Below, piece by piece: positions 42,781 to 51,542 of a stretch of DNA of 64,000 nt. Made by a program: the position numbers and the translations under genes. The stretch is from assembly GCF_036321025.1 (NCBI RefSeq), contig NZ_JAZAPB010000002.1:372001-436000 (forward strand), written 5' to 3'. Origin of the DNA: Alteraurantiacibacter hainanensis (GTDB lineage: Bacteria; Pseudomonadota; Alphaproteobacteria; Sphingomonadales; Sphingomonadaceae). The first letter of the stretch is position 1; the number at the start of each line of letters is the position of its first letter. Under the pieces are notes generated by a model that made no database searches, was not told the DNA's origin, and saw only the letters and a list, made by a program, of their open reading frames with translations.

Positions 42781-43295
42781 GGCCGCAGCACTCCTTCCAG
42801 CAGGGCCGCATCGCTCTGCCCGGCAAGATCGGCGTGGAGCGCCCGGGTGCGCGCTGCAAGCGCCAGCGGCAGGCCGTCGGTCGCAACGCGCATGTTGCGA
42901 TCCAGCACCTCGGCCAGTTCCTCGTCTCCCGGTTCGCCCAGCGCCTTTCGCATGCTGCCCATCCTGCCGCCCAGCGCGCTCATCAGCTTGCCCATCTTCT
43001 TGCCCACCATCAGGTCGCCCACGCCCGTGTCGCGCAACTGCCGGTCCATGTCGGCCACGAACAGTTCGGTCAGCGCGGCGGTTTTCGGAGCCAGCTCCTC
43101 GCTGGCTTCCATCCGCAGAATCGCGAGCGAGAGGACCAGGGTGATCATGTCGAAGCGCCCCTCCACCGTGTCTTCCACGTGGCAAGCGGAATACCATTCC
43201 GGCTCGCGGCTGGTGGCGACGACACCGTGCCACAGCGGGCGCAGCTCATCGCGCGGGTCGCGGCCAATACCGAGAAGACGGGTGAGGAAGGACAT
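42777..43295 (-). CDS. Ubiquinol-cytochrome c chaperone (CBP3/UQCC1-like)
   Basis: A 172-residue helical protein: M-S-F-L-T-R-L-L-G then L-W-H-G-V-V-A-T-S-R-E-P-E-W-Y and F-D-M-I-T-L-V-L-S-L. Related proteins help assemble cytochrome b of the bc1 complex. The start 43295 gives the usual N-terminus; the open frame further upstream is non-coding. It pairs with the DUF177 gene and is divergent from bamE, an order I recall from other sphingomonads. Confidence 0.88.
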   Translation of the reverse strand: MSFLTRLLGIGRDPRDELRPLWHGVVATSREPEWYSACHVEDTVEGRFDMITLVLSLAILRMEASEELAPKTAALTELFVADMDRQLRDTGVGDLMVGKKMGKLMSALGGRMGSMRKALGEPGDEELAEVLDRNMRVATDGLPLALAARTRALHADLAGQSDAALLEGVLRP

Positions 43296-43464
43296 GGGTT
43301 CTGCGGGCCTCGTCATTAAGCGGCGGTTCAAAGCCCGGACAGCATGGCCGCTCTTGCGTTGCACAGGTGCGCGCCGTGTCCTAAGGCTTGCCGCGACATA
43401 TAGGAACACTGCCGCGGGCACGCAAAGCGCGGCGTCGTCCGGCACGGATTTCGAGAAGGATTAC

Positions 43465-43929
43465 ATGATGGGTTTGAATGTGCCCAAGGTTTTGGTTCGG
43501 GGCACCGCGTTCGCGGCACTGGGAATGGTGTTGGCGGGCTGCTCGTCCATCACCAACCACCGCGGTTACATCAACGACGATGTGCTCATCGCCTCCGTTC
43601 AGCCGGGTCTGGACAACCGGGAATCGGTGCGCGGCACGCTGGGCCAGCCTACCTTGGTCAGCCAGTTCGGCGATCCGGTGTGGTATTACATTTCCAGCCG
43701 GACCGAGCAGTCGCCATTCCGGCAGCCGAAGATCGACCAGCACTCGGTTCTGAAGGTGCAGTTCGACGAAGCCGGCAATGTCGTGTCCACCGAACGCAGC
43801 GGCATGGAGCAGGTTGCGCGCATCGATCCCGACAGCGCGGAAACGCCCACCCTCGGCCGGGAGCGCGGTTTCCTGGAAGACCTGTTCGGCAATATCGGCA
43901 CGGTGGGAACGGGCGGCCCTCCGGGCTGA
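43465..43929 (+). CDS. bamE: Outer membrane assembly lipoprotein BamE
   Basis: A 154-residue lipoprotein of the SmpA/OmlA family. A lipobox L-A-G-C (Cys26) and the BamE core (V-Q-P-G-L-D-N-R-E-S-V then L-G-Q-P-T) are seen. It is part of the BAM complex at the outer membrane. Two adjacent ATG codons (43465, 43468) can start it. The longer open frame upstream belongs to the shadow of the DUF177 region. Confidence 0.92.
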   Translation: MMGLNVPKVLVRGTAFAALGMVLAGCSSITNHRGYINDDVLIASVQPGLDNRESVRGTLGQPTLVSQFGDPVWYYISSRTEQSPFRQPKIDQHSVLKVQFDEAGNVVSTERSGMEQVARIDPDSAETPTLGRERGFLEDLFGNIGTVGTGGPPG

Positions 43930-43989
43930 CGCAACCGTCGGTACCGGCTTCGCTTGAAGCCGGGCACCCTCCCGCCCATATGCCGGGGC

Positions 43990-44550
43990 ATGAGCGATGA
44001 CAGGGCAAGCCACGGCCTGACACAGTGGCACGGCACCACCATTATCGGCGTGAAGCGCGGTGACAGGACCGTGATCGCGGGCGATGGCCAGGTGTCGATG
44101 GGCAATACCGTGATGAAACCCAACGCGCGCAAGGTCCGCCGCCTTGGGGAGGGCGACAAGGTCGTGGCGGGATTCGCCGGGGCGACCGCCGATGCCTTCA
44201 CGCTGTTCGAACGGCTGGAACGCAAGCTGGAACAGTACAACGGCCAGCTGCTGCGCGCCTGCGTGGAACTGGCCAAGGACTGGCGCACCGACAAGTACCT
44301 GCGCAACCTCGAAGCCCTGATGATCGTGGCCGACAAGGACACGCTGCTGGTGCTTACCGGCAACGGCGACGTGCTGGAGCCCGAAGGCGGCATCACCGCG
44401 ATCGGATCGGGCGGCAACTATGCCCTGGCCGCCGCCCGCGCGATCGCCGACTACGAGGACGATGCCGAGACCATCGCCACCAAGGCCATGAAAGTGGCCG
44501 CCGACATCTGCGTCTTCACCAACGGCAGCGTCACCGTGGAAACGGTCTGA
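43990..44550 (+). CDS. hslV: ATP-dependent protease subunit HslV (peptidase)
   Basis: A 186-residue proteasome-like peptidase. A 15-residue leader is removed before Thr16 (W-H-G-T16-T-I-I-G-V), the catalytic N-terminal threonine; a short leader is normal in alphaproteobacteria. G-D-G-Q-V-S-M-G-N and G-S-G-G-N-Y-A-L motifs are present. It forms the HslUV protease with the ATPase encoded 23 nt downstream. The start at 43990 was chosen over the upstream ATG at 43954. Confidence 0.95.
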   Translation: MSDDRASHGLTQWHGTTIIGVKRGDRTVIAGDGQVSMGNTVMKPNARKVRRLGEGDKVVAGFAGATADAFTLFERLERKLEQYNGQLLRACVELAKDWRTDKYLRNLEALMIVADKDTLLVLTGNGDVLEPEGGITAIGSGGNYALAAARAIADYEDDAETIATKAMKVAADICVFTNGSVTVETV

Positions 44551-44573
44551 CGCGCCGAGATACCCGGGAATTT

Positions 44574-45872
44574 ATGGAAAATCTTACCCCCAAGGCGATT
44601 GTCGCCGCTCTCGACGAGCACATCATCGGGCAGAAGGAAGCCAAGCGCGCCGTGGCCGTGGCCCTGCGCAACCGCTGGCGCCGACAGCGCCTCGCGCCCG
44701 AGCTGCGCGACGAGGTGACGCCCAAGAACATCCTGATGATCGGCCCCACCGGCTGCGGCAAGACCGAGATCAGCCGCCGCCTCGCCAAGCTGGCCGAAGC
44801 GCCATTCGTGAAGGTGGAGGCGACCAAGTTCACCGAGGTCGGCTACGTCGGCCGCGACGTGGAGCAGATCGCTCGCGACCTGGTGGAGGAGGCAATCCGG
44901 CTGGAAAAGGATCGCCGCCGCGAAGCCGTGCGCGAGGCCGCCAGCGAGGCGGCGATGAATCGCCTGCTCGATGCCCTGGTCGGACCCGGTGCCAGCGAGG
45001 CCACGCGCGAGAGCTTTCGCCAGCGGATCGTCGACAACTCGATGAACGAGACCGAAGTCGAGGTTGAGGTGGACGACGCGCCGAACATGAACATGGACAT
45101 CCCCGGCCTTGGCGGCGGCGCGACCATGATCAACCTGTCCGACATGATGGGCAAGGCCTTCGGCGGACAGAACAAGAAGAAGCGCAAGCTGAAAGTGCCC
45201 GACGCCTGGGACAAGCTGGTGGACGAGGAAGCCGAGAAGCGCATGGACCAGGACGATGTCGCCCGCGTCGCGCTGCAGAATGCCGAGACCAACGGCATCG
45301 TCTTTCTCGACGAGGTGGACAAGATCGCCGTCTCCGATGTGCGCGGCGGTTCGGTCAGCCGCGAGGGCGTGCAGCGCGACCTGCTGCCGCTGATCGAAGG
45401 CACCACGGTCGCCACCAAGTACGGCCCGATGAAGACCGACCACGTGCTGTTCATCGCCAGCGGCGCATTCCATGTTGCCAAGCCCTCGGACATGCTGCCC
45501 GAACTGCAGGGCCGCCTGCCGATCCGCGTGGAACTGCGCAGCCTCACCGAGGAAGACTTCGTCCGCATCCTCACCGAGACCAAGGCCAACCTCGTAAGCC
45601 AGTACCGCGCGCTGCTCGGGACCGAGAAGCTGGATGTGGAAATGACCGACGATGCCGTGGCCGAAGTCGCCAGGCTGGCCGCGCAGGTGAACGAAGGCGT
45701 CGAAAACATCGGCGCCCGCCGCCTGCAGACGGTGATGGAAAAGCTGTTCGAGGAACTGAGCTTCGAAGCCGAGGAAATGAGCGGCCAGAGCGTGACGGTG
45801 GATGCGGGCTACGTTCGCGAGAAACTGAGCGACCTTGTCGCGGATACCGACCTTTCGAAGTACGTGCTGTAG
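44574..45872 (+). CDS. hslU: ATP-dependent protease ATPase subunit HslU
   Basis: A 432-residue AAA+ unfoldase. It has L-T-P-K-A-I-V near the start, Walker A G-P-T-G-C-G-K-T, an I-domain (~110-230, with an acidic V-E-V-E-V-D-D stretch), Walker B V-F-L-D-E-V-D-K-I, and the C-terminal D-L-S-K-Y-V-L tail that docks into HslV. It is co-transcribed with hslV. Confidence 0.97.
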   Translation: MENLTPKAIVAALDEHIIGQKEAKRAVAVALRNRWRRQRLAPELRDEVTPKNILMIGPTGCGKTEISRRLAKLAEAPFVKVEATKFTEVGYVGRDVEQIARDLVEEAIRLEKDRRREAVREAASEAAMNRLLDALVGPGASEATRESFRQRIVDNSMNETEVEVEVDDAPNMNMDIPGLGGGATMINLSDMMGKAFGGQNKKKRKLKVPDAWDKLVDEEAEKRMDQDDVARVALQNAETNGIVFLDEVDKIAVSDVRGGSVSREGVQRDLLPLIEGTTVATKYGPMKTDHVLFIASGAFHVAKPSDMLPELQGRLPIRVELRSLTEEDFVRILTETKANLVSQYRALLGTEKLDVEMTDDAVAEVARLAAQVNEGVENIGARRLQTVMEKLFEELSFEAEEMSGQSVTVDAGYVREKLSDLVADTDLSKYVL

Positions 45873-45971
45873 CCACGCGCGCAGGCGCCCGTACGCATGG
45901 CGATGCGCCGATTGCCGGGCAGGTCGGCCGGGAGTATATGATGCACGGGTCTCGAACAGGGGGATGCGTGC

Positions 45972-46490
45972 ATGCACTTCCGGCACATGATGTTCGCGAT
46001 GGTCCTGCTGCCGCAGGTGGCCTGTGCGCAGGACGACGCTGCCGCGGACAATCCCGGCGCAGCGCTCTCTGACTTCGCTCCCAAGGTTTCCGACGAGGAC
46101 ATATTCACCGCCGCCGGCTTCCAGTATGCGGATGGCGCGTGGAGACGTTGCGGCGATCCCGGCACTGCCAGCTACGAACCGGGCCAGATAGCCCGTCGCG
46201 GCGACTTCAATGCAGACGGGCTTCCCGATGCCATCGTCACCGAAGGCGGGACGTACTGCTTCGGAATGAGCGGCCTTGGATACACGCTGGTTTCGCTTTC
46301 GGCGGACGGAACGTGGCGCATACTCGACGACCGCGTGGGCATCCCGGAATTCCTGGAGACGAGCGGCATCGACGGGTGGCCCGACATCGAGGTCGGCGGA
46401 CCGGGCTTCTGCTTTCCCGTCGTCCGCTGGAATGGGTCGGTCTACGAAGTGAACCGGAGGGAGTACGAGGGCAAACCCTGCAAGTCCTGA
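45972..46490 (+). CDS. Exported protein of unknown function with FG-GAP-like segment
   Basis: A 172-residue protein. A signal peptide of ~20 residues ends in A-C-A-Q-D. The mature part has a G-D-F-N-A-D-G-L-P-D segment, a calcium-binding-like FG-GAP loop, followed by two beta-rich halves and a Cys pair (C-F-G-M and C-F-P-V). The family is not recognised. It lies between hslU and phoX on the same strand, 99 nt after hslU. Confidence 0.72.
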   Translation: MHFRHMMFAMVLLPQVACAQDDAAADNPGAALSDFAPKVSDEDIFTAAGFQYADGAWRRCGDPGTASYEPGQIARRGDFNADGLPDAIVTEGGTYCFGMSGLGYTLVSLSADGTWRILDDRVGIPEFLETSGIDGWPDIEVGGPGFCFPVVRWNGSVYEVNRREYEGKPCKS

Positions 46491-46579
46491 GACTGCCGTT
46501 CCTGTCCAACGCACCGCAGCCCTTTTCGCTGCGGGTTAGCCCTCTGCCATTGTCGGTGCGGATAAGCGAAACATGCGAT

Positions 46580-46607
46580 TGTGACCCGATGCCCATTATC
46601 GGTCACA
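46580..46607. repeat. Large inverted repeat upstream of the phoX-like gene
   Basis: TGTGACCCGAT (46580-46590) and ATCGGTCACA (46598-46607) form a 10-bp dyad with one extra base, spaced by 7 nt. It lies 82 nt before phoX. It could be a regulator site or an mRNA hairpin. No Pho box of the CTGTCAT type is recognisable in this 198-nt gap. Confidence 0.6.
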
Positions 46608-46688
46608 GATCGATACGAAAGTCGTCCCGAAAAGGTCGTTCGCCAACCCTAACAAGGTGCGGGTCACCGAGTCGAAGGGAGGTCTTTC

Positions 46689-49235
46689 ATGGGCGATTTG
46701 TCATTCAAGGCTGGGTATTCTGATGGGGATGTGGACACCAACTCATCCCCAGCCACTCATCTCAACGAAATCATTTCCAACCGATTTTCACGCCGTCAGA
46801 CGCTGATGGGCGGGATGACGGCGAGTGCCGCCGCGTTTTTCGGCACTTCGATGCTCGCCGCGTGCTCGGACGAGGAGCTTGCCAGCGCCCTGACGACGCC
46901 GACGGCGCAGGCTGGCGCAACGACGGCCGCCACCTCCGGACAGATGGTGCTGCTGGCAGCCGGCGAGGGAAGCTGGGTGCAGAGCGGAGGCCCCGAGGTC
47001 GAACTGATCGAGCACAATGGCGCGCTGGGTTTCATCGCTCCCGCCGTGTCCTCGGCAACGCCTGTCGAATTCACGCTGACAAGCGGCGGCGCCCTCAGCG
47101 CGGGTGCCAGCAGCCTTATCACGACCACCGGCGACGGGAACCGAAGCGGCGGCGACAATAGCCGTAATGGCGGGGACGGTCAGAACGGTGGCGACAATGG
47201 CCAGGCTGCCGCAAACCGCGGCGACCGCGTGGCCCGGGTCGACGTTGGCCCGGCGAAGCTCACCTTCGCGGCAGTCGCCAAGAACTTCGACGATGTCGTC
47301 ACAGTGCCCGCCGGCTACTCGGTGAAGGTGATGACCCGGCTGGGGGATCCGATCCTTGGCGGCGTATCCGAATATGCCAACGACGGCACCGACACCAATT
47401 TCGCCGGCCGCATCGGCGACCATGGCGATGCGCTGTATTACTACGGCCTCGGTCCCAACAACCGCCGCAACGACAACTTCTCGAAGCGCGGCCTGCTGGT
47501 GCAGAACCACGAGAACCTGAACGTTCAGTACCTGCACCCCAACGGCCCTACCAATGTGGATACCGGACCGCGCCCGGCGGCAGAGGCGATCAAGGAGATA
47601 GAGGCGCACGGCGTCAGCGTGACCGAGTATCGCGACACCGGCGACCGCAAGTGGGAATGGGTGCAGGGCAGCCCGTTCAACCGCCGCATCACGCCAAACA
47701 CCCCCGTGGTATTCAACGGACCGGTGGCCGGATCGGATTTTCTCAAGACCGTGTTCTCTCCCGACGGGCGCACCGGTCGCGGCACGATCAACAATTGCGC
47801 CAACGGACACACTTCCTGGGGCACCAACCTCACGTGCGAGGAGAACTGGGCCTTCTACTTCCGCCGCAGCGGTGACGATGCCGCTCGCACGGCCCGAGAA
47901 CTGAGGGGGTTGAATCGCTATGGCGTTCGCGGCGGCGTCGGCAACTATGCCTGGTCGACCGTGCCCTCCAGCGAGGACCCGAACCAGGTGTTCCGCCGCT
48001 GGGACGCGCGGGCCGACGCCTCGCGCACGGCGCTCCAGGATTATCGCAACGAGCCCAACCAGTTCGGCTGGGTCGTGGAAATCGATCCTTACGACCCTTC
48101 CGCGACGCCGCGAAAGCGCACCGCGCTGGGGCGCATGGGACACGAGGGCGCATGGCTCGGCGTGCTGCGCAACGGCAAGAAGGTCGCCGTCTACATGGGC
48201 GACGATGCGCGGCGTGAATACTTCTACAAGTTCGTCTCCGATGCCGCGTGGAGCGAGCGTGACGGCAATCGGCCGGACCGGCTGGCCGTGGGTGACAAGT
48301 ATCTCGATTCCGGAACGCTCTACGTCGCCCGCTTTAATCCGGATGGCTCGGGCGACTGGATGCCGCTGGTGCATGGCAGCGTGCCGAACCTGCCGGATTA
48401 CGAATTCGCAGACCAGGCCGATATTCTCGTTCATGCCCGCCTTGCCGCCGATGCGGTGGGGGCGACTCCGATGGACCGGCCCGAATGGACGGCCACCAAT
48501 CCGCGGACGGGCGAGGTCTACCTCACGCTGACCAACAACAACGCGTCGAACCGGCCGCTGGACGGCACGGACGCGGCCAATCCGCGTCACTACAGCGATC
48601 CGCGCAACGGCTCGCCCAACTTCGGCAACCCTAACGGACACATCATCCGCATCCGCGAAGGTGGCGACGATCCGTCGGCGACCCGCTTCCTCTGGGACAT
48701 CTACCTGTTCGGAGCGGATTCGGCCGATGCTTCAGGCGACGTGAACCTCTCTGGCCTCGGCGACGAGAACGACTTCTCCTCGCCCGACGGCCTGTGGTTC
48801 TCTCGCCCGCAGAACCCGGCGGGCAGGGTTCGCCCGCTGGCTTGGATACAGACGGATGACGGGGCCTTCACCGATCGCACCAACAACCAGATGCTGGCAG
48901 GACTGCCCGGCTTCGTCGGCGATGGGGGAGCGCGCACGATCACCAATGTCGGTTCGGGCGGGGCCATGGCCACGCAATCGACCTTCGTCGGAAATCAGGC
49001 GACCCCGGCCACGCTCAAGCGGTTCCTGACCGGCCCCGACCAGTGCGAGATCACCGGTGTCGATACCACGCCGGACGGGCGCACCCTGTTCGTCGGTATC
49101 CAGCATCCGGGCGAGGACGGCACGCCGTCCGATTTCGGCTCCAACTGGCCCGCCAGCCAGTCGGGCGGAACCGGGCGTCCGCGTTCCGCCGTCGTGGCGA
49201 TCACGAGGGACGATGGCGGAGTCGTGGGTCTCTGA
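46689..49235 (+). CDS. PhoX-family alkaline phosphatase (DUF839), TAT-exported
   Basis: An 848-residue protein. A twin-arginine signal (S-R-R-Q-T-L-M at ~34-40) precedes a hydrophobic run and a possible lipobox L-A-A-C (Cys59), so it may be a TAT lipoprotein. Residues ~75-145 look like an Ig-like sandwich (V-Q-S-G-G-P-E-V-E-L). A Gly/Asn/Asp-rich linker spans ~150-185. The PhoX domain follows (V-Q-N-H-E-N, C-E-E-N-W, E-I-D-P-Y-D, R-M-G-H-E-G-A). PhoX enzymes use Ca and Fe to release phosphate from esters. A GGAGG site precedes ATG 46689. Confidence 0.9.
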   Translation: MGDLSFKAGYSDGDVDTNSSPATHLNEIISNRFSRRQTLMGGMTASAAAFFGTSMLAACSDEELASALTTPTAQAGATTAATSGQMVLLAAGEGSWVQSGGPEVELIEHNGALGFIAPAVSSATPVEFTLTSGGALSAGASSLITTTGDGNRSGGDNSRNGGDGQNGGDNGQAAANRGDRVARVDVGPAKLTFAAVAKNFDDVVTVPAGYSVKVMTRLGDPILGGVSEYANDGTDTNFAGRIGDHGDALYYYGLGPNNRRNDNFSKRGLLVQNHENLNVQYLHPNGPTNVDTGPRPAAEAIKEIEAHGVSVTEYRDTGDRKWEWVQGSPFNRRITPNTPVVFNGPVAGSDFLKTVFSPDGRTGRGTINNCANGHTSWGTNLTCEENWAFYFRRSGDDAARTARELRGLNRYGVRGGVGNYAWSTVPSSEDPNQVFRRWDARADASRTALQDYRNEPNQFGWVVEIDPYDPSATPRKRTALGRMGHEGAWLGVLRNGKKVAVYMGDDARREYFYKFVSDAAWSERDGNRPDRLAVGDKYLDSGTLYVARFNPDGSGDWMPLVHGSVPNLPDYEFADQADILVHARLAADAVGATPMDRPEWTATNPRTGEVYLTLTNNNASNRPLDGTDAANPRHYSDPRNGSPNFGNPNGHIIRIREGGDDPSATRFLWDIYLFGADSADASGDVNLSGLGDENDFSSPDGLWFSRPQNPAGRVRPLAWIQTDDGAFTDRTNNQMLAGLPGFVGDGGARTITNVGSGGAMATQSTFVGNQATPATLKRFLTGPDQCEITGVDTTPDGRTLFVGIQHPGEDGTPSDFGSNWPASQSGGTGRPRSAVVAITRDDGGVVGL

Positions 49236-49247
49236 TAACAGGGGGAC

Positions 49248-49278
49248 GGGCCGGGCCTCGCCAGGCGAGACCCGGCCC
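49248..49278. terminator. GC-rich hairpin between convergent genes
   Basis: GGGCCGGG (49248-49255) pairs with CCCGGCCC (49271-49278), and an inner CTCGC/GCGAG stem extends it. It lies between the convergent phoX and the minus-strand lipoprotein gene. There is no clean T-run, so it may act in both directions or need Rho. Confidence 0.55.
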
Positions 49279-49316
49279 TGGTCTCGTTCAGTATCGCGGC
49301 CGGCGGAATGCCTGCC

Positions 49317-49751
49317 TCAGCGGTACGGAATCCAGTCGCCGAGGAATACGGCCCCGGTCGAGTAGCCCAGCGTCCGGTCGATCGTGCGAACGATGTCCTG
49401 CTTGCACAGCTGGCCGCTGGTGCGTTCGATGACCAGCACGTCGTGATCGTCCAGGGATCGGGGATTCTGGGGCCTGGCGACCCAGACCGTCTCACCTGCA
49501 TCGTAGACCACAGCGGTCTCGTCGATCACGGTGAGGCGGCTGCTTATAGCCGCCGGAATGCAGCTTTGCCCCTCGCCGGCGGTCTTGCCTTCGATCATTT
49601 CGGCCAGTCGGGCCTCGCCTTCGAGGACGCCCCCGCCGGTTGTCGCACAGCCCGAGGCGAGGGCCAGCGTCGTGGCGGCCAGCGCGGCCGAGGCGAATGG
49701 ATGTCGCTTTGTCAGATTCTTGGTGCTTTTTCCTTCCCCTTCCGGGTTCAA
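49317..49751 (-). CDS. Small lipoprotein, unknown function (start uncertain)
   Basis: A 144-residue lipoprotein in the TTG-start model. The signal T-K-R-H-P-F-A-S-A-A-L ends in L-A-S-G-C (Cys35). The mature part is short with beta-like strands (I-P-A-A-I-S-S-R-L-T-V-I-D-E, V-L-V-I-E-R-T-S-G-Q-L-C-K). There is no ATG close to the signal; TTG 49751 is the best start. A 7-bp hairpin (49754-49770) lies just upstream. The open frame itself goes up to 49916. Not a family I know. Confidence 0.6.
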   Translation of the reverse strand: MNPEGEGKSTKNLTKRHPFASAALAATTLALASGCATTGGGVLEGEARLAEMIEGKTAGEGQSCIPAAISSRLTVIDETAVVYDAGETVWVARPQNPRSLDDHDVLVIERTSGQLCKQDIVRTIDRTLGYSTGAVFLGDWIPYR

Positions 49752-49925
49752 CTCTGCCTTCTCAAGGCAGCCACCCGGTGAGGAAAATCGACTGCCCTGC
49801 GAGCATCGCTTCGCATCCGGCGGAAGTTGCTGCAGAAGCAGGCCATCGGCCCGATGCGTGTTGCAGGGTAAAAACGTGAGGATGCGGGCCTTGTTCCGTA
49901 TCGCTCGCCGGTTCACCCTGCCGCG

Positions 49926-51431
49926 TCAGGGATGCGGCGCAAGGCCGATTTCCACGCCGGTCTTGTCGGTCAGCGCGAACTTGTCGACCAGGTCGGCGCT
50001 CGCCTCGTTCAGCCCGACCACCTGCACGCTGCGACCGTTGCGGCGCATCCGGTCCACCACCTTGTCCAGCGCACCGACGCCGGAAATGTCCCAGAAATGC
50101 GCCTTGGTCACGTCGATCACCACGTTGTCCGCGGGATCGTCCATGCGGCTCTCTGGGCCGATGGCGTAGAAGAACCGGTCGACGCTGGCGAAGAAGATCT
50201 GGCCGGTGATGATGTAGGTGGCGGTGTCGCCTTCGCGCACGCGCTCCACGGCGAACATGCGCTGCACCTTGCCTGTGAAGAAGATGCCCGACAGCAGCAC
50301 GCCCGCCAGCACGCCGATGGCGAGGTTGTGCGTCCACACCACGATCACCACGGTTGTCAGCATCACGACAGAGGACGGCCACGGGTGGTGGCGCAGGTTG
50401 GGAATGGAATTCCAGCTGAAGGTGCCGATGCTCACCATGATCATCACGGCTACCAGCGCGGCCATGGGGATCTGGCCGACGATGGGGCCGAGCACGGCGA
50501 GAAGGATCATCAGCGTCACGCCAGCGGTGAAGCTGGACAGCCGTCCGCGCCCGCCGCTGGTGACGTTGATGACCGACTGGCCGATCATGGCGCAGCCGCC
50601 CATGCCGCCGAAGAATGCCGCCACGATATTGGCCGATCCCTGCCCGGCGCACTCGCGCTGCTTGTTCGATTCGGTGTGGGTCATGTCGTCCACGATCTGC
50701 GCGGTCAGCAGCGATTCCAGCAGGCCCACCGCGGCCATGGTCAGCGAATAGGGCGCGATGATCTGGAAGGTCTCGACCGTCAGCGGCACGTCCGGGATGA
50801 TGAAATAGGGCAGGCCCTGGGGCAGAGCGCCCATGTCGGAGACGGTGTTCACGTCCCACTCCAGCCCGATAGACAGCGCGCCCAGCACGATGATCGCGAC
50901 CAGCGGGGAAGGGACGGCGGTCGTCAGCCGGGGAAGCAGGTAGATGATCGCAAGACCGCCGGCGACCATGGCATAGGTGATCCATGACACGCCGTCGTTC
51001 GAGGGATCGAGCTGCGGCACCTGTGCCATGAAGATCAGGATCGCCAGCGCGTTCACGAATCCGGTGATCACGCTGCGGCTGACGAACTGCATCATCAGGT
51101 CCAGCCGCAATACGGCGGCGATGCCCTGGAAGATGCCCATCAGGATGGTCGCGGCGAAAAGGTATTCCACCCCGTGATCGCGCACCAGCGGCACCACCAC
51201 CACGGCCACGGCAGCGGTGGCGGCGGAGATCATGCCCGGCCGACCGCCGGTAAAGGCGATCACCATGGCGATGGTGATCGAGGCGTAGAGGCCCACGCGC
51301 GGATCGACGCCCGCGATGATGGAGAAGCCGATGGCCTCGGGAATGAGGGCCAGCGCCACCACGATACCGGCAAGGATGTCGGCACGCGGCTGGGCGAGCC
51401 AGTCGCGCTTCAGAGCGGCTGTGTCGATCAT
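49926..51431 (-). CDS. SulP family anion transporter with STAS domain
   Basis: A 501-residue protein. About twelve helices start with R-A-D-I-L-A-G-I-V-V-A-L-A-L-I-P-E-A-I-G-F, the SulP signature. A cytoplasmic STAS domain occupies the last ~100 residues (V-V-I-D-V-T-K-A-H-F-W-D-I-S-G-V-G-A-L-D). Family members carry sulfate, bicarbonate or other anions; the specificity is open. Its stop is at 49926 and no carbonic anhydrase gene lies beside it. Confidence 0.92.
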   Translation of the reverse strand: MIDTAALKRDWLAQPRADILAGIVVALALIPEAIGFSIIAGVDPRVGLYASITIAMVIAFTGGRPGMISAATAAVAVVVVPLVRDHGVEYLFAATILMGIFQGIAAVLRLDLMMQFVSRSVITGFVNALAILIFMAQVPQLDPSNDGVSWITYAMVAGGLAIIYLLPRLTTAVPSPLVAIIVLGALSIGLEWDVNTVSDMGALPQGLPYFIIPDVPLTVETFQIIAPYSLTMAAVGLLESLLTAQIVDDMTHTESNKQRECAGQGSANIVAAFFGGMGGCAMIGQSVINVTSGGRGRLSSFTAGVTLMILLAVLGPIVGQIPMAALVAVMIMVSIGTFSWNSIPNLRHHPWPSSVVMLTTVVIVVWTHNLAIGVLAGVLLSGIFFTGKVQRMFAVERVREGDTATYIITGQIFFASVDRFFYAIGPESRMDDPADNVVIDVTKAHFWDISGVGALDKVVDRMRRNGRSVQVVGLNEASADLVDKFALTDKTGVEIGLAPHP

Positions 51432-51542
51432 GGAATTGTCCGTGGTCTGGGGCGCGAGCGGGGCCGCGCCGGGTCAACGTTCCGGACCACTTATATGCTG
51501 CACTGCACAATGCAAGTATAGATTGTGGAGGAGCGACCGCTC

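Noticed and set aside
44451..46514. 687-residue open frame on the minus strand
   Set aside because: Antisense to hslU and the FG-GAP-like gene; no coherent domain.
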